This document shows, piece by piece, positions 1-5,086 of a DNA stretch of 5,086 bases (its first letter is position 1; each line of letters begins with the position of its first letter). The notes beneath the pieces were generated by a model. That model searched no databases. It was not told the origin of the DNA and saw only the letters and a list, made by a program, of their open reading frames with translations. A program made the translations under genes and the position numbers. The stretch is from contig CAMNAT010000187.1 of the NCBI GenBank assembly GCA_946531785.1, forward strand, positions 1 to 5,086. Reading direction: 5' to 3'. Source of the DNA: an uncultured Oscillospiraceae bacterium (GTDB lineage: Bacteria > Bacillota > Clostridia > UBA1381).

Positions 1-550
1 TATTCCGGATATGTGCCGGAATATATTCCTCCAGCTCCCCCGCCTCATCGAATGCCGCCTCCATCGTGGTCTGCACTATCTTCTGCGAGAGCTGTGCCGT
101 AAGCGGATATATCGGGATTATCTTGCCGGTGAACCGCTCGTTCCCGTCCCTTTCATAACCCGGCGCGACCATCTGGATCCGCCCGGTCTTACTGCGCGTT
201 ACCCTGCCGAAAAACACATATCTGCCGTTATCCGTAAAATTCTTTTTAACATATTTATTATTGTACCAAACGAGATTCATTACTCCCGAATCGTCAACAA
301 CGGTCATGTTTGTTATAAGCATATTACGGCGCACATACTGATCGCGCGGAAGCTGATAGATATTCGCAGCAATGCATACCGTCTCGCCCTCGTCACATTC
401 GGCTATCGGCTTTATCTTCGATCTGTCCTCATGCGAACGCGGGAAATAATACAGCAGATCGCGAACGGTCTTTATTCCTTTTTTTTCAAAAAGAGCGGCG
501 CGTTTTTCGCCCACTCCCTTGAGATACCTTATTGACTTTTCTGTTCCCAT
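1..550 (-). CDS. recG: ATP-dependent DNA helicase RecG, N-terminal part (runs off left edge)
   Basis: RecG is a cytosolic superfamily 2 helicase/translocase that remodels stalled replication forks and branch-migrates Holliday junctions. Only the first 183 codons are present; the frame stays open to base 1, and the full protein would be near 680 residues. The visible part matches the RecG N-terminus: a helix-hairpin-helix-like opening (KGVGEKRAALFEKKGI, residues 11-26), then TVRDLLYYFPRSHEDRS (28-44), then the OB-fold wedge domain that grips the branch point (about 56-130, with VWYNNKYVKKNF at 94-105 and YVFFGRVT at 111-118), then IIPIYPLT (144-151) and the conserved GELEEYIP segment (171-178). 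The Walker and DEAD-like motifs lie off-window. The ATG is one base after the TAG of the Asp23-family gene and has no clear Shine-Dalgarno, so translation probably depends on re-initiation after that gene. The start fits the family, with the KGVG motif ten residues in. Identification is by recalled family motifs, not a search. Confidence 0.95.
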   Translation of the reverse strand, partial: MGTEKSIRYLKGVGEKRAALFEKKGIKTVRDLLYYFPRSHEDRSKIKPIAECDEGETVCIAANIYQLPRDQYVRRNMLITNMTVVDDSGVMNLVWYNNKYVKKNFTDNGRYVFFGRVTRSKTGRIQMVAPGYERDGNERFTGKIIPIYPLTAQLSQKIVQTTMEAAFDEAGELEEYIPAHIRN

Positions 551-551
551 C

Positions 552-881
552 CTACTTTTCTATATCCAAAATATTTACCTTTACCTGCCTGAGCTTAAAG
601 CCGGTGCCCTCAAGCTCTGCGGTTATTCGCTTTTTTATATCCGCGCACAGTTCCTCCGCGTCCGTGCCGTAACGGCATATCACGCAGATCTCCAGTTCAA
701 GACCCTGCTTTGTACTGTTAAGATATACGCCCTTTTCGCCCTTGCCGGTGATGACGCGCGAAATGATATCGCCGCTGTTTTTATCGACAAGGCATTTCAC
801 TCCGTCGCAGCGCGCCGCGACATATGCCGCGAGCTGCAGCACAACTCTTTTTGATACTGTGACCTTACCCCTGATCTCCAT
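552..881 (-). CDS. Asp23/Gls24 family protein (DUF322)
   Basis: A 109-residue protein of the Asp23/Gls24 family, the usual length for the short members. These are small alpha/beta proteins of Gram-positive bacteria. Staphylococcal Asp23 is membrane-associated through a partner and linked to cell-envelope stress; for the clostridial copies no biochemical activity is established. What is seen: the opening GKVTVSKRVVLQLAAYVAAR (5-24) followed by CDGV corresponds to the family's G-x-I-x-I-S...I-A..A...GV pattern. GLELEICVICRYGTDAEEL (60-78) is the family's beta-strand plus YG segment, and the C-terminal LRQVKVNILDIE matches the closing V-x-x-V-N-V strand. There is no signal peptide or membrane helix. 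The start overlaps the recombinase gene by 17 bases and has a good AAGGAG nine bases upstream; the stop is one base from recG. In many Firmicutes an Asp23 paralog precedes a fakA/DAK-type gene and recG, so this neighbourhood supports the call even though the fakA-type gene is absent here. Confidence 0.88.
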   Translation of the reverse strand: MEIRGKVTVSKRVVLQLAAYVAARCDGVKCLVDKNSGDIISRVITGKGEKGVYLNSTKQGLELEICVICRYGTDAEELCADIKKRITAELEGTGFKLRQVKVNILDIEK

Positions 882-1944
882 TTGCAGCTTCTCCTTCCTG
901 CTGGCCTGTTATATCGAAATTGCGCATTACCTGCTTGCGCCTCTGTACCGCATACTGTGTATAATAGCGGTGTGTGACCTCTATGTTTTTGTGTCCCATA
1001 AGCTCCGCCACCATCTTTATATCCACGCCGTCCGCTATCATGTTGCACGCAAATGTGCGGCGCAGCGCGTGCGGATGCATCTTGTCCGGGTCGGTTATTC
1101 CCGCCGCACGGCAATAGCTCTTTAAATTCTTCTCCACCGTCTGCGGCAGTATCCGCTTCCCGTTCCGGCTTATAAACAGCGGGTCGTTATCCTTTGTATC
1201 CTCATCAGCCAGCCGTTCCTCAACATATTTGAGCATTTCGTTCTCGACCTGGATCGGCATGAATATCTCCTGCTGATCGCCGCCCTTGCGCGTTACTACA
1301 AATGACGAGGATTCAAAATCAACATCGTTTATGTTCAGGTTCACAAGCTCGCTGACACGGCAGCCTGTGCCGAGATACGCGGTGAACAGCGCGATATCCC
1401 GCTGCTTGCGGTTGAGATATGACGCGCGTGTGCGTCCGTCAAAATAGTTCTCGCCTTCATACAGCACGTCGATAAGATTCAAAACATCCTGAGTTGTGAG
1501 CGGACGCTTCATCTTCTGATGCAGCTTTTTGAAATCGAGCTTGTCGGTTATATTATGATCGATATAATCGTTTTTATAAAGATACAAAAACAGTCCGCGG
1601 ATGCCGGAAAGCTTACGGTTTATGCCGTACTCGTTGTTTCGCCTCACGCGCTTCACCTTTTTGCCGGTCGCGGTGGTGTACTCGTTTTCGTACTCCTGTA
1701 AATACGCCTTGAAGCCATTGAGATCGCGCAATGTGACCTCATTTAGCATTTCCGGCGTTATCTCGTCTATTTCGCCTATCGTTTTGAATTTATATTTTTT
1801 CAGATATTCAAGAAATGTCTTTATATCTATACTGTACCCGATCTGAGTATTTACGCTCTCGCCGTCATATGCCATTTCTATATAGTCGAATGCAAAATCC
1901 GGCAGCTTGGTAAGTATTTTAGTAAGATCAACATATTTGCTCAT
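865..1944 (-). CDS. Tyrosine recombinase, Xer-like (XerS/XerC/XerD type)
   Basis: A 359-residue site-specific recombinase that would cut and rejoin DNA through a 3'-phosphotyrosine intermediate. The N-terminal core-binding SAM-like domain spans about 15-130. The catalytic domain spans about 145-345 with the full residue set: Arg196 (GCRVSELVNL), Lys220 (TRKGG), His292 and Arg295 (HALRRT), His318 (MGHKNI) and nucleophile Tyr327 (VTHRYY, first Tyr by alignment to Xer). It is longer than XerC/XerD (about 300); the extra length comes from an insert between SAM helices (86-106, Lys/Arg rich), a segment before the catalytic Arg (162-181) and a polar 14-residue tail. By memory, the insert before RDIALF and the RKGG block resemble streptococcal XerS (about 356 residues), which acts alone in chromosome dimer resolution, so a housekeeping role is plausible. 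No phage or integron genes are near. The ATG overlaps the cca stop as ATGA, with TAAGGAG eleven bases upstream. Alternative: a domesticated integrase with an unknown target. The family is certain, the role is not. Confidence 0.93.
   Translation of the reverse strand: MSKYVDLTKILTKLPDFAFDYIEMAYDGESVNTQIGYSIDIKTFLEYLKKYKFKTIGEIDEITPEMLNEVTLRDLNGFKAYLQEYENEYTTATGKKVKRVRRNNEYGINRKLSGIRGLFLYLYKNDYIDHNITDKLDFKKLHQKMKRPLTTQDVLNLIDVLYEGENYFDGRTRASYLNRKQRDIALFTAYLGTGCRVSELVNLNINDVDFESSSFVVTRKGGDQQEIFMPIQVENEMLKYVEERLADEDTKDNDPLFISRNGKRILPQTVEKNLKSYCRAAGITDPDKMHPHALRRTFACNMIADGVDIKMVAELMGHKNIEVTHRYYTQYAVQRRKQVMRNFDITGQQEGEAANGDQG
891..896 (-). promoter_or_regulatory. Ribosome binding site of the Asp23-family gene
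   Basis: On the minus strand AAGGAG lies nine bases before the ATG at 881, inside the last codons of the recombinase gene. It supports the ATG at 881 as the real start and shows that the 17-base gene overlap is genuine. The gene can therefore recruit ribosomes itself as well as by coupling. Confidence 0.8.
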
Positions 1945-3275
1945 TTGCGTTTCAACTCCTTAACGCGCTTCAGAAGATATATCCTGTTGTTCAGCTCCGG
2001 CTTTATTATCACCTCATCCAGAAGCTGGCGAAGGATATCGCCGATCTCCCTGCCCTGACGGCAGCCCGCGCGCATGAGGTCGCGTCCGTTCACGACAAGA
2101 TCGGACACCCTATACGGCTGATGCGTCGCGATAACATCGCGATATATCGCGAGCGCGTTATCTATCCTGCGCTTTTTATCTGGAAAATAATTTATATTCT
2201 TTGCGCGGTTGTCGGCAAGCTGAAGCGCAAGAAGCTTTTCAAAAAGCTCCGCGCCCGTCTTTGCCATCATCCGCTTTACCGCGGTATAGTTTGCGTCAAC
2301 GCGGTAGTCGTGGTTTTCGACAAGAACGGAAATGTCATGTATCGAATCGTTATCCATATGCAGTCTGTGCAGCACATCCACGGCTATCCTGCGGCTCTCG
2401 CGGTGATGACCGTAAAAATGGATAATGCCGTTCGGATCGGTGGATGAGCACAGTGGCTTTCCTATATCATGCATTAGCGCCGCCCAACGCAGAACCAGGT
2501 CGCGCGGCGTGTAGCTTATTGTATGGATTATGTGCTCGCCGACATCATATATATGATACTTGTTCCGCTGCGGCTCACCAAAGCATACCTCTAGCTCCGG
2601 CAGGATGAACCGCATCAGCCCGAGCCGTCTGAGATCGCCAAGATATTCCGGATGCTCGGACAGCAGTATCTTATTCAGCTCGTCCCTTATCCGTTCGGCG
2701 CTCACCTTACGGATGAGCACCGCGCATTTTCTTATTGCACGCTCTGTGTCGGGATGTATCTCAAAATCAAGCTGAGCACGGAATCTTACCGCTCTCAGCA
2801 TCCTCAGCGCATCCTCGCGGAACCGCTGCTCCGGCTCGCCCACGCATCGAATTATACGGTTTTCTATATCCTCTCTGCCGCCGAAATAATCAAGAAGCCC
2901 AAGTGCTGGATTGTACATCATGGCATTTATAGTAAAATCGCGCCGTCTGCTGTCCTCCTCCGGCCGCTCGATGAACTCCACAGACGACGGGCGGCGGTTA
3001 TCCGTATAGCTGCCGTCGCGGCGGAAGGTGGTGACCTCATAGCCCTCCTTGTTCTCTATGACCGTCACTGTTCCGTGCTTTATGCCGGTGTCTATCGTGC
3101 GGTCGAAAAGAGCCTTTACCTCTCCGGGAAGGGCGCTGGTCGCAATGTCATAATCGTGAGGCGTTTTCTCCATAAGAAGATCACGCACGGCTCCGCCTGC
3201 GATATACGCCATATGTCCGGCATTATTCAGTTTTTTGAGTATCTGTTCCGCACCATCGGATATTTCAAGCTCCAT
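1941..3275 (-). CDS. cca: CCA-adding enzyme (tRNA nucleotidyltransferase, class II) with HD domain
   Basis: Adds or repairs the 3'-terminal CCA of tRNAs in the cytosol using CTP and ATP without a nucleic-acid template. With the ATG at 3275 the product is 444 residues, normal for HD-fused clostridial forms. Head domain: GGAVRD (27-32), the metal-binding Asp pair in DYDIAT (Asp41, Asp43), the ribose-recognising RRD in RRDFTINAM (111-119), and EDALRMLRAVRF (154-165), whose EDxxR supplies the protein template for CTP/ATP choice. An HD phosphohydrolase domain follows (about 245-357): His247, MHDIGKP (268-274), YGHH (288-291) and Asp355, a plausible metal set. In E. coli the equivalent domain has phosphatase and phosphodiesterase activity; here that is inferred. 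The tail (about 385-440) contains YRVSDLVVNGRDL, typical of these enzymes. An in-frame ATG at 3359 is rejected because it lies upstream of the promoter and inside a terminator hairpin; the ATG at 3275 has AGGAGG seven bases upstream. It is the first gene of the operon and overlaps the recombinase by ATGA. Both EDxxR and RRD are intact, so full CCA rather than CC- or A-only addition is likely, though not proven. Confidence 0.95.
   Translation of the reverse strand: MELEISDGAEQILKKLNNAGHMAYIAGGAVRDLLMEKTPHDYDIATSALPGEVKALFDRTIDTGIKHGTVTVIENKEGYEVTTFRRDGSYTDNRRPSSVEFIERPEEDSRRRDFTINAMMYNPALGLLDYFGGREDIENRIIRCVGEPEQRFREDALRMLRAVRFRAQLDFEIHPDTERAIRKCAVLIRKVSAERIRDELNKILLSEHPEYLGDLRRLGLMRFILPELEVCFGEPQRNKYHIYDVGEHIIHTISYTPRDLVLRWAALMHDIGKPLCSSTDPNGIIHFYGHHRESRRIAVDVLHRLHMDNDSIHDISVLVENHDYRVDANYTAVKRMMAKTGAELFEKLLALQLADNRAKNINYFPDKKRRIDNALAIYRDVIATHQPYRVSDLVVNGRDLMRAGCRQGREIGDILRQLLDEVIIKPELNNRIYLLKRVKELKRK
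1956..1962 (-). promoter_or_regulatory. Ribosome binding site of the recombinase gene
   Basis: TAAGGAG on the minus strand lies inside the last codons of cca, eleven bases before the ATG at 1944. Together with the ATGA stop/start overlap this fixes the recombinase start and indicates coupled translation with cca. Confidence 0.75.
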
Positions 3276-3282
3276 GCGTCCG

Positions 3283-3288
3283 CCTCCT
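3283..3288 (-). promoter_or_regulatory. Ribosome binding site that fixes the cca start
   Basis: A perfect AGGAGG on the minus strand, flanked by further purines, lies seven bases before the ATG at 3275. It decides between this ATG and the longer in-frame reading from 3359, which has no comparable site. Confidence 0.9.
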
Positions 3289-3309
3289 CTCACAATATCT
3301 TCCCATGTT

Positions 3310-3338
3310 ATTGTACCATATTTTTCTCCCGCGGTCAA
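3310..3338 (-). promoter_or_regulatory. Sigma-A-type promoter of the cca-xer-asp23-recG operon
   Basis: Read on the minus strand, a -35 box TTGACC (3338-3333) and a -10 box TACAAT (3315-3310) are separated by exactly 17 bases. The bases before the -10 box give a TGn extended -10. The expected transcription start is near 3303, leaving a leader of about 28 bases before the cca ATG, too short for a riboswitch. Each box differs from consensus at one position, so expression is probably constitutive and strong; no operator-like palindrome is visible around it. Confidence 0.88.
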
Positions 3339-3350
3339 TATTTTTGATGC

Positions 3351-3372
3351 AAAAAGCAACGCAAAGCGTTGC
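3351..3372 (-). terminator. Second intrinsic terminator (perfect 7-bp hairpin plus T5)
   Basis: On the minus strand GCAACGC and GCGTTGC form a perfect 7-bp stem (3372-3366 with 3362-3356) around a TTT loop, followed directly by five T (3355-3351). The T run exists only on the minus side of the stem, so it acts in the direction of the genes. It lies about 13 bases upstream of the -35 box of the cca promoter and would stop read-through from the upstream gene. The stem is short, so strength is uncertain. Confidence 0.68.
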
Positions 3373-3394
3373 CGAGATAAATCAGCAATTTCTT

Positions 3395-3434
3395 ATAAAT
3401 TAAACATAACAGGGCCGGCTCAGTGAGCCGACCC
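3395..3434 (-). terminator. Intrinsic terminator of the secreted-protein gene
   Basis: A GC-rich stem 3434-3425 with 3421-3412 closes a 3-base loop, 17 bases after the TAA at 3452. In the minus-strand RNA all ten positions pair if one U-G wobble is allowed. In plus-strand RNA the same position would be a C-A mismatch, so the hairpin is built for minus-strand transcripts. The downstream stretch (TGTTATGTTTAATTT) is U-rich but interrupted, so it may terminate incompletely, which would explain the second hairpin behind it. Confidence 0.8.
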
Positions 3435-3451
3435 CGTGTTTATATTAATAT

Positions 3452-5086
3452 TTATTCTGCTGCTGTGAAGCTTGCCGCTGTGAAGCGTGCCTTTGTGCCC
3501 GCACCGTAGATGTAGTAGGTCGTGCCTGCTGTAACGGTCGCAGTAACGCTGCCGTTCAGCTTGTCGGTTGTGCTTGAGTTTTCTGTGCTTGCAACAGGCT
3601 CTGCCTGCTTGCCGCCCTCTGCTACAACGTAAACCGTCTTTTCTGTGCCGAGATCTATGAACGAAACCGTAAGTGTTCCATCTTTATCTGCAACATACTT
3701 AAGTGCTGTTCCCTCTGCAACGCCTTCTGTTAATGTGCCGTTTAAATTACTGTTTGAGATATACTTGCCGTTTGTGCTGTCGTTATCAAACAGTGTTGTA
3801 AGTCCCTTCATAAGCTCTGTGCCTGCCGGCTTTTCGTTATCTTCTGCCGATACCTCCCATACAGCATCCGGCTGCTTGCCCATAAGGATAATAGCGTGAA
3901 CATTTACCGCGCCGTTTTCAGCATAGATGTATACCGGCTCGCCTGCTGCTACATTAGCCGTAACAGTCGCCTGACCGCCTACCTCAACGTCAGCCATCTC
4001 TGATACGCTATCGCCCTGCTCTACTGTGAGCGATCTTACGTCGCCTGATGAGGATGCGTGTGTGAAGTGAACCTTAAGTGTTCCCGCCTCAGCAGGTACT
4101 ACCGCCAGAACTCTGTTTGCGGGCTCGCCTGTGGTCTTATCAAACGCGCCGTTACCGCCGAGCTTTAAGCGTGTTGAATACTTAACTCCGTCAAAGGTCT
4201 TGTTGCTTGCGTCAACAGCAAGGTCACTTGTCGTATAAAGCTGTACATATTCACAGATAACATCGTTCTCTGCATGGCTGCCTATCGCGTCATCAAATAC
4301 TACTGTTGTGCCGAGCGGGAGTGCCTTAGCTGTCTTTGGCGGAATTACCATCGGCTTCATACTCTCCAGTGAATCCCAATAATATGTTACCGTGTTTCCG
4401 TCAATAACGGTAGCTGTCGCTTCTTTTACTGAAACCTCAGAAACCTTTACATCCTCGAGCTCTCTGTTATCCTTATATGTAGCCACTACCTTGATGCACT
4501 TTTCATCTACCGCAGGGGTGAGCTCTATTGCATATACGTTCAGTCCGCCTTCTACAGAATAGATAATAACAGTCTCGCCCGCTTTTATTTCTGATACTGT
4601 GTATTCAGCCTTTGCAAGAACTGCAAGATGCTCTGTCGTATCGCCGTGCATTACAACGATATCTCGTTCAGCACTTGATGATGACGATGTAGCTACCAAT
4701 ACCATGTCGCAGTCGCTGTCCGGCTTGAAATAGAACGCTCTAACGCCCGTTGACGGATCGCCGCTGCCGCCGGTCTTTATTCTCTGTTTATAATCTACTC
4801 CGTTAATCGTTGTAGGCTTGCCACTTGATGATAATGCTGAATCTATTGTCACCGAGCCTGTTGCCTTGCCCGATTCATCGGTTGAAGCATCCGCGCCTAT
4901 ATACAGTCCGTCCTTTTCGATGGTTTCGGTATATTCCTTTGCCTCAAAGTCGTTCGCGCTCCACTTAACACCATCGCCTACCGTTACAGTGGTCGGAGCC
5001 TCTATCGGCTCTACCGGTGCGTCCGGTGTTGCCTCCGGTGTTGCTTCCGGTGTTGCCTCCGGTGTTGCCTCCGGTGTCGGCTGCTC
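3452..5086 (-). CDS. Secreted modular protein, C-terminal part; probable accessory modules of a polysaccharide-degrading enzyme (runs off right edge)
   Basis: The frame is open from base 5086 to the TAA at 3452, giving 544 residues of a longer protein. A GTG at 4852 lies in mid-domain and is not the start. Fragment numbering: PEAT-repeat linker 3-27; module A about 40-189 (KWSANDF, GLYIGA, INGVDYKQRIKTGGSG, SSSSSAERDIVV, VIIYSVEGGLNVYAIEL); spacer 196-250 ending in YYWDSLESMKPM; module B about 255-402 (FDGVKYSTRLKLGGNG, ASSSGDVRSLTV, VYIYAENGAVNVHAI); module C about 409-541, the most diverged (GTLTVSFIDLGTEKTVYVV, TYYIYGAGTKARFTAASF). The modules share a start block (dG-V-x-Y-x-x-R-x-K-x-GGxG), a middle SSS...R.L/I strand and an end block (Y-I-Y...G...V.AI), and look all-beta. 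From memory, such modules and WDSL-type spacers trail pectate lyases and other extracellular enzymes of gut Clostridia, so carbohydrate binding is a reasonable inference; no catalytic domain is visible. There is no LPxTG signal, dockerin or C-terminal membrane helix. The low Cys content and Thr/Ser/Val-rich composition fit secretion. Confidence 0.82.
   Translation of the reverse strand, partial: EQPTPEATPEATPEATPEATPDAPVEPIEAPTTVTVGDGVKWSANDFEAKEYTETIEKDGLYIGADASTDESGKATGSVTIDSALSSSGKPTTINGVDYKQRIKTGGSGDPSTGVRAFYFKPDSDCDMVLVATSSSSSAERDIVVMHGDTTEHLAVLAKAEYTVSEIKAGETVIIYSVEGGLNVYAIELTPAVDEKCIKVVATYKDNRELEDVKVSEVSVKEATATVIDGNTVTYYWDSLESMKPMVIPPKTAKALPLGTTVVFDDAIGSHAENDVICEYVQLYTTSDLAVDASNKTFDGVKYSTRLKLGGNGAFDKTTGEPANRVLAVVPAEAGTLKVHFTHASSSGDVRSLTVEQGDSVSEMADVEVGGQATVTANVAAGEPVYIYAENGAVNVHAIILMGKQPDAVWEVSAEDNEKPAGTELMKGLTTLFDNDSTNGKYISNSNLNGTLTEGVAEGTALKYVADKDGTLTVSFIDLGTEKTVYVVAEGGKQAEPVASTENSSTTDKLNGSVTATVTAGTTYYIYGAGTKARFTAASFTAAE
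5022..5081 (-). repeat. 12-bp tandem repeat encoding the PEAT linker
   Basis: Four 12-base units (TCCGGTGTTGCC on the plus strand, with one C-to-T change in the second unit) and a fifth partial, diverged unit lie in frame and encode repeated Thr-Pro-Glu-Ala. The unit is a multiple of three, so copy-number changes lengthen or shorten the linker without breaking the frame. Such Pro/Thr/acidic linkers separate modules in secreted bacterial enzymes. The array stops three codons before the window edge and may continue differently beyond it. Confidence 0.9.

Noticed and set aside
1..23. Inverted repeat with 8-base arms (TATTCCGG / CCGGAATA) around a 7-base spacer.
   Set aside because: It lies inside recG where the codons encode a recognisable RecG segment (EEYIPAHIR), has no T tract and no promoter, so it is most likely chance.
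742..1125. Open frames of about 105-127 residues on both strands across the Asp23/recombinase junction.
   Set aside because: They overlap genes with clear family motifs, lack ribosome binding sites and have compositions typical of shadow frames.
2652..3347. A 231-codon open frame on the plus strand opposite cca.
   Set aside because: It is antisense to a gene with every expected motif, shows no recognisable domain or good ribosome binding site, and would read through the cca promoter region. It is a by-product of cca codon usage.
3399..3409. TTATGTTTAAT on the minus strand resembles the XerD-binding half of dif (TTATGTTAA-type), and a Xer gene is nearby.
   Set aside because: It has an extra T relative to the motif, and the bases on its other side are the GC-rich terminator stem, with no second half-site at 6-base spacing. 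It is better explained as the U-rich tail of the terminator.
3276..3451. Possible riboswitch, T-box or small RNA in the only intergenic region.
   Set aside because: The predicted cca leader is only about 28 bases, and the two hairpins lie upstream of the promoter, so they belong to the end of the preceding transcript.
3452..4852. GTG at 4852 as the start of a separate 466-residue protein.
   Set aside because: The frame continues upstream without a stop to the window edge, module A and the PEAT linker extend across this GTG, and there is no ribosome binding site in front of it.

Overview
The window looks like a chromosomal segment of a Gram-positive anaerobe of the Clostridia, probably a gut or rumen Ruminococcus-like member of the Oscillospiraceae. 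This is an inference from gene content: a fused HD-domain CCA-adding enzyme, a Gls24/Asp23 protein next to recG, strong AGGAGG-type ribosome binding sites, a consensus sigma-A promoter, and a secreted modular protein with a Pro-Glu-Ala-Thr linker. I cannot assign a species. Every gene I can support is on the minus strand, so the window is read from right (5086) to left (1).

Right part (5086 to 3452): the C-terminal 544 residues of a large, probably secreted protein. It has a PEAT-repeat linker at the window edge, followed by three diverged beta-rich modules with a WDSL-type spacer between the first and second. Modules of this kind typically trail pectate lyases and other polysaccharide-degrading enzymes of gut Clostridia. 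The catalytic part and signal peptide would lie beyond the right edge.

Middle (3451 to 3276): a compact intergenic region with two successive minus-strand intrinsic terminators and then a near-consensus extended -10 promoter. It separates the surface-protein gene from the housekeeping operon.

Left part (3275 to 1): a tightly packed operon of cca (tRNA nucleotidyltransferase with HD domain), a XerS/XerC/D-like tyrosine recombinase, an Asp23/Gls24-family protein and recG (N-terminal 183 residues, running off the left edge). Junctions are an ATGA overlap, a 17-base overlap and a 1-base gap, so the four genes are almost certainly co-transcribed and partly translationally coupled. The products act in tRNA 3'-end maturation, site-specific recombination (possibly chromosome dimer resolution), envelope-related function and branched-DNA or fork processing. 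They do not form one obvious pathway, and this looks like a housekeeping operon.

I found no CRISPR array, tRNA or rRNA gene, insertion sequence, phage module or defence system. The most interesting items are the recombinase inside this operon, the uncharacterised triple module of the secreted protein, and the direct asp23-recG junction without the fakA-type gene often found between them.
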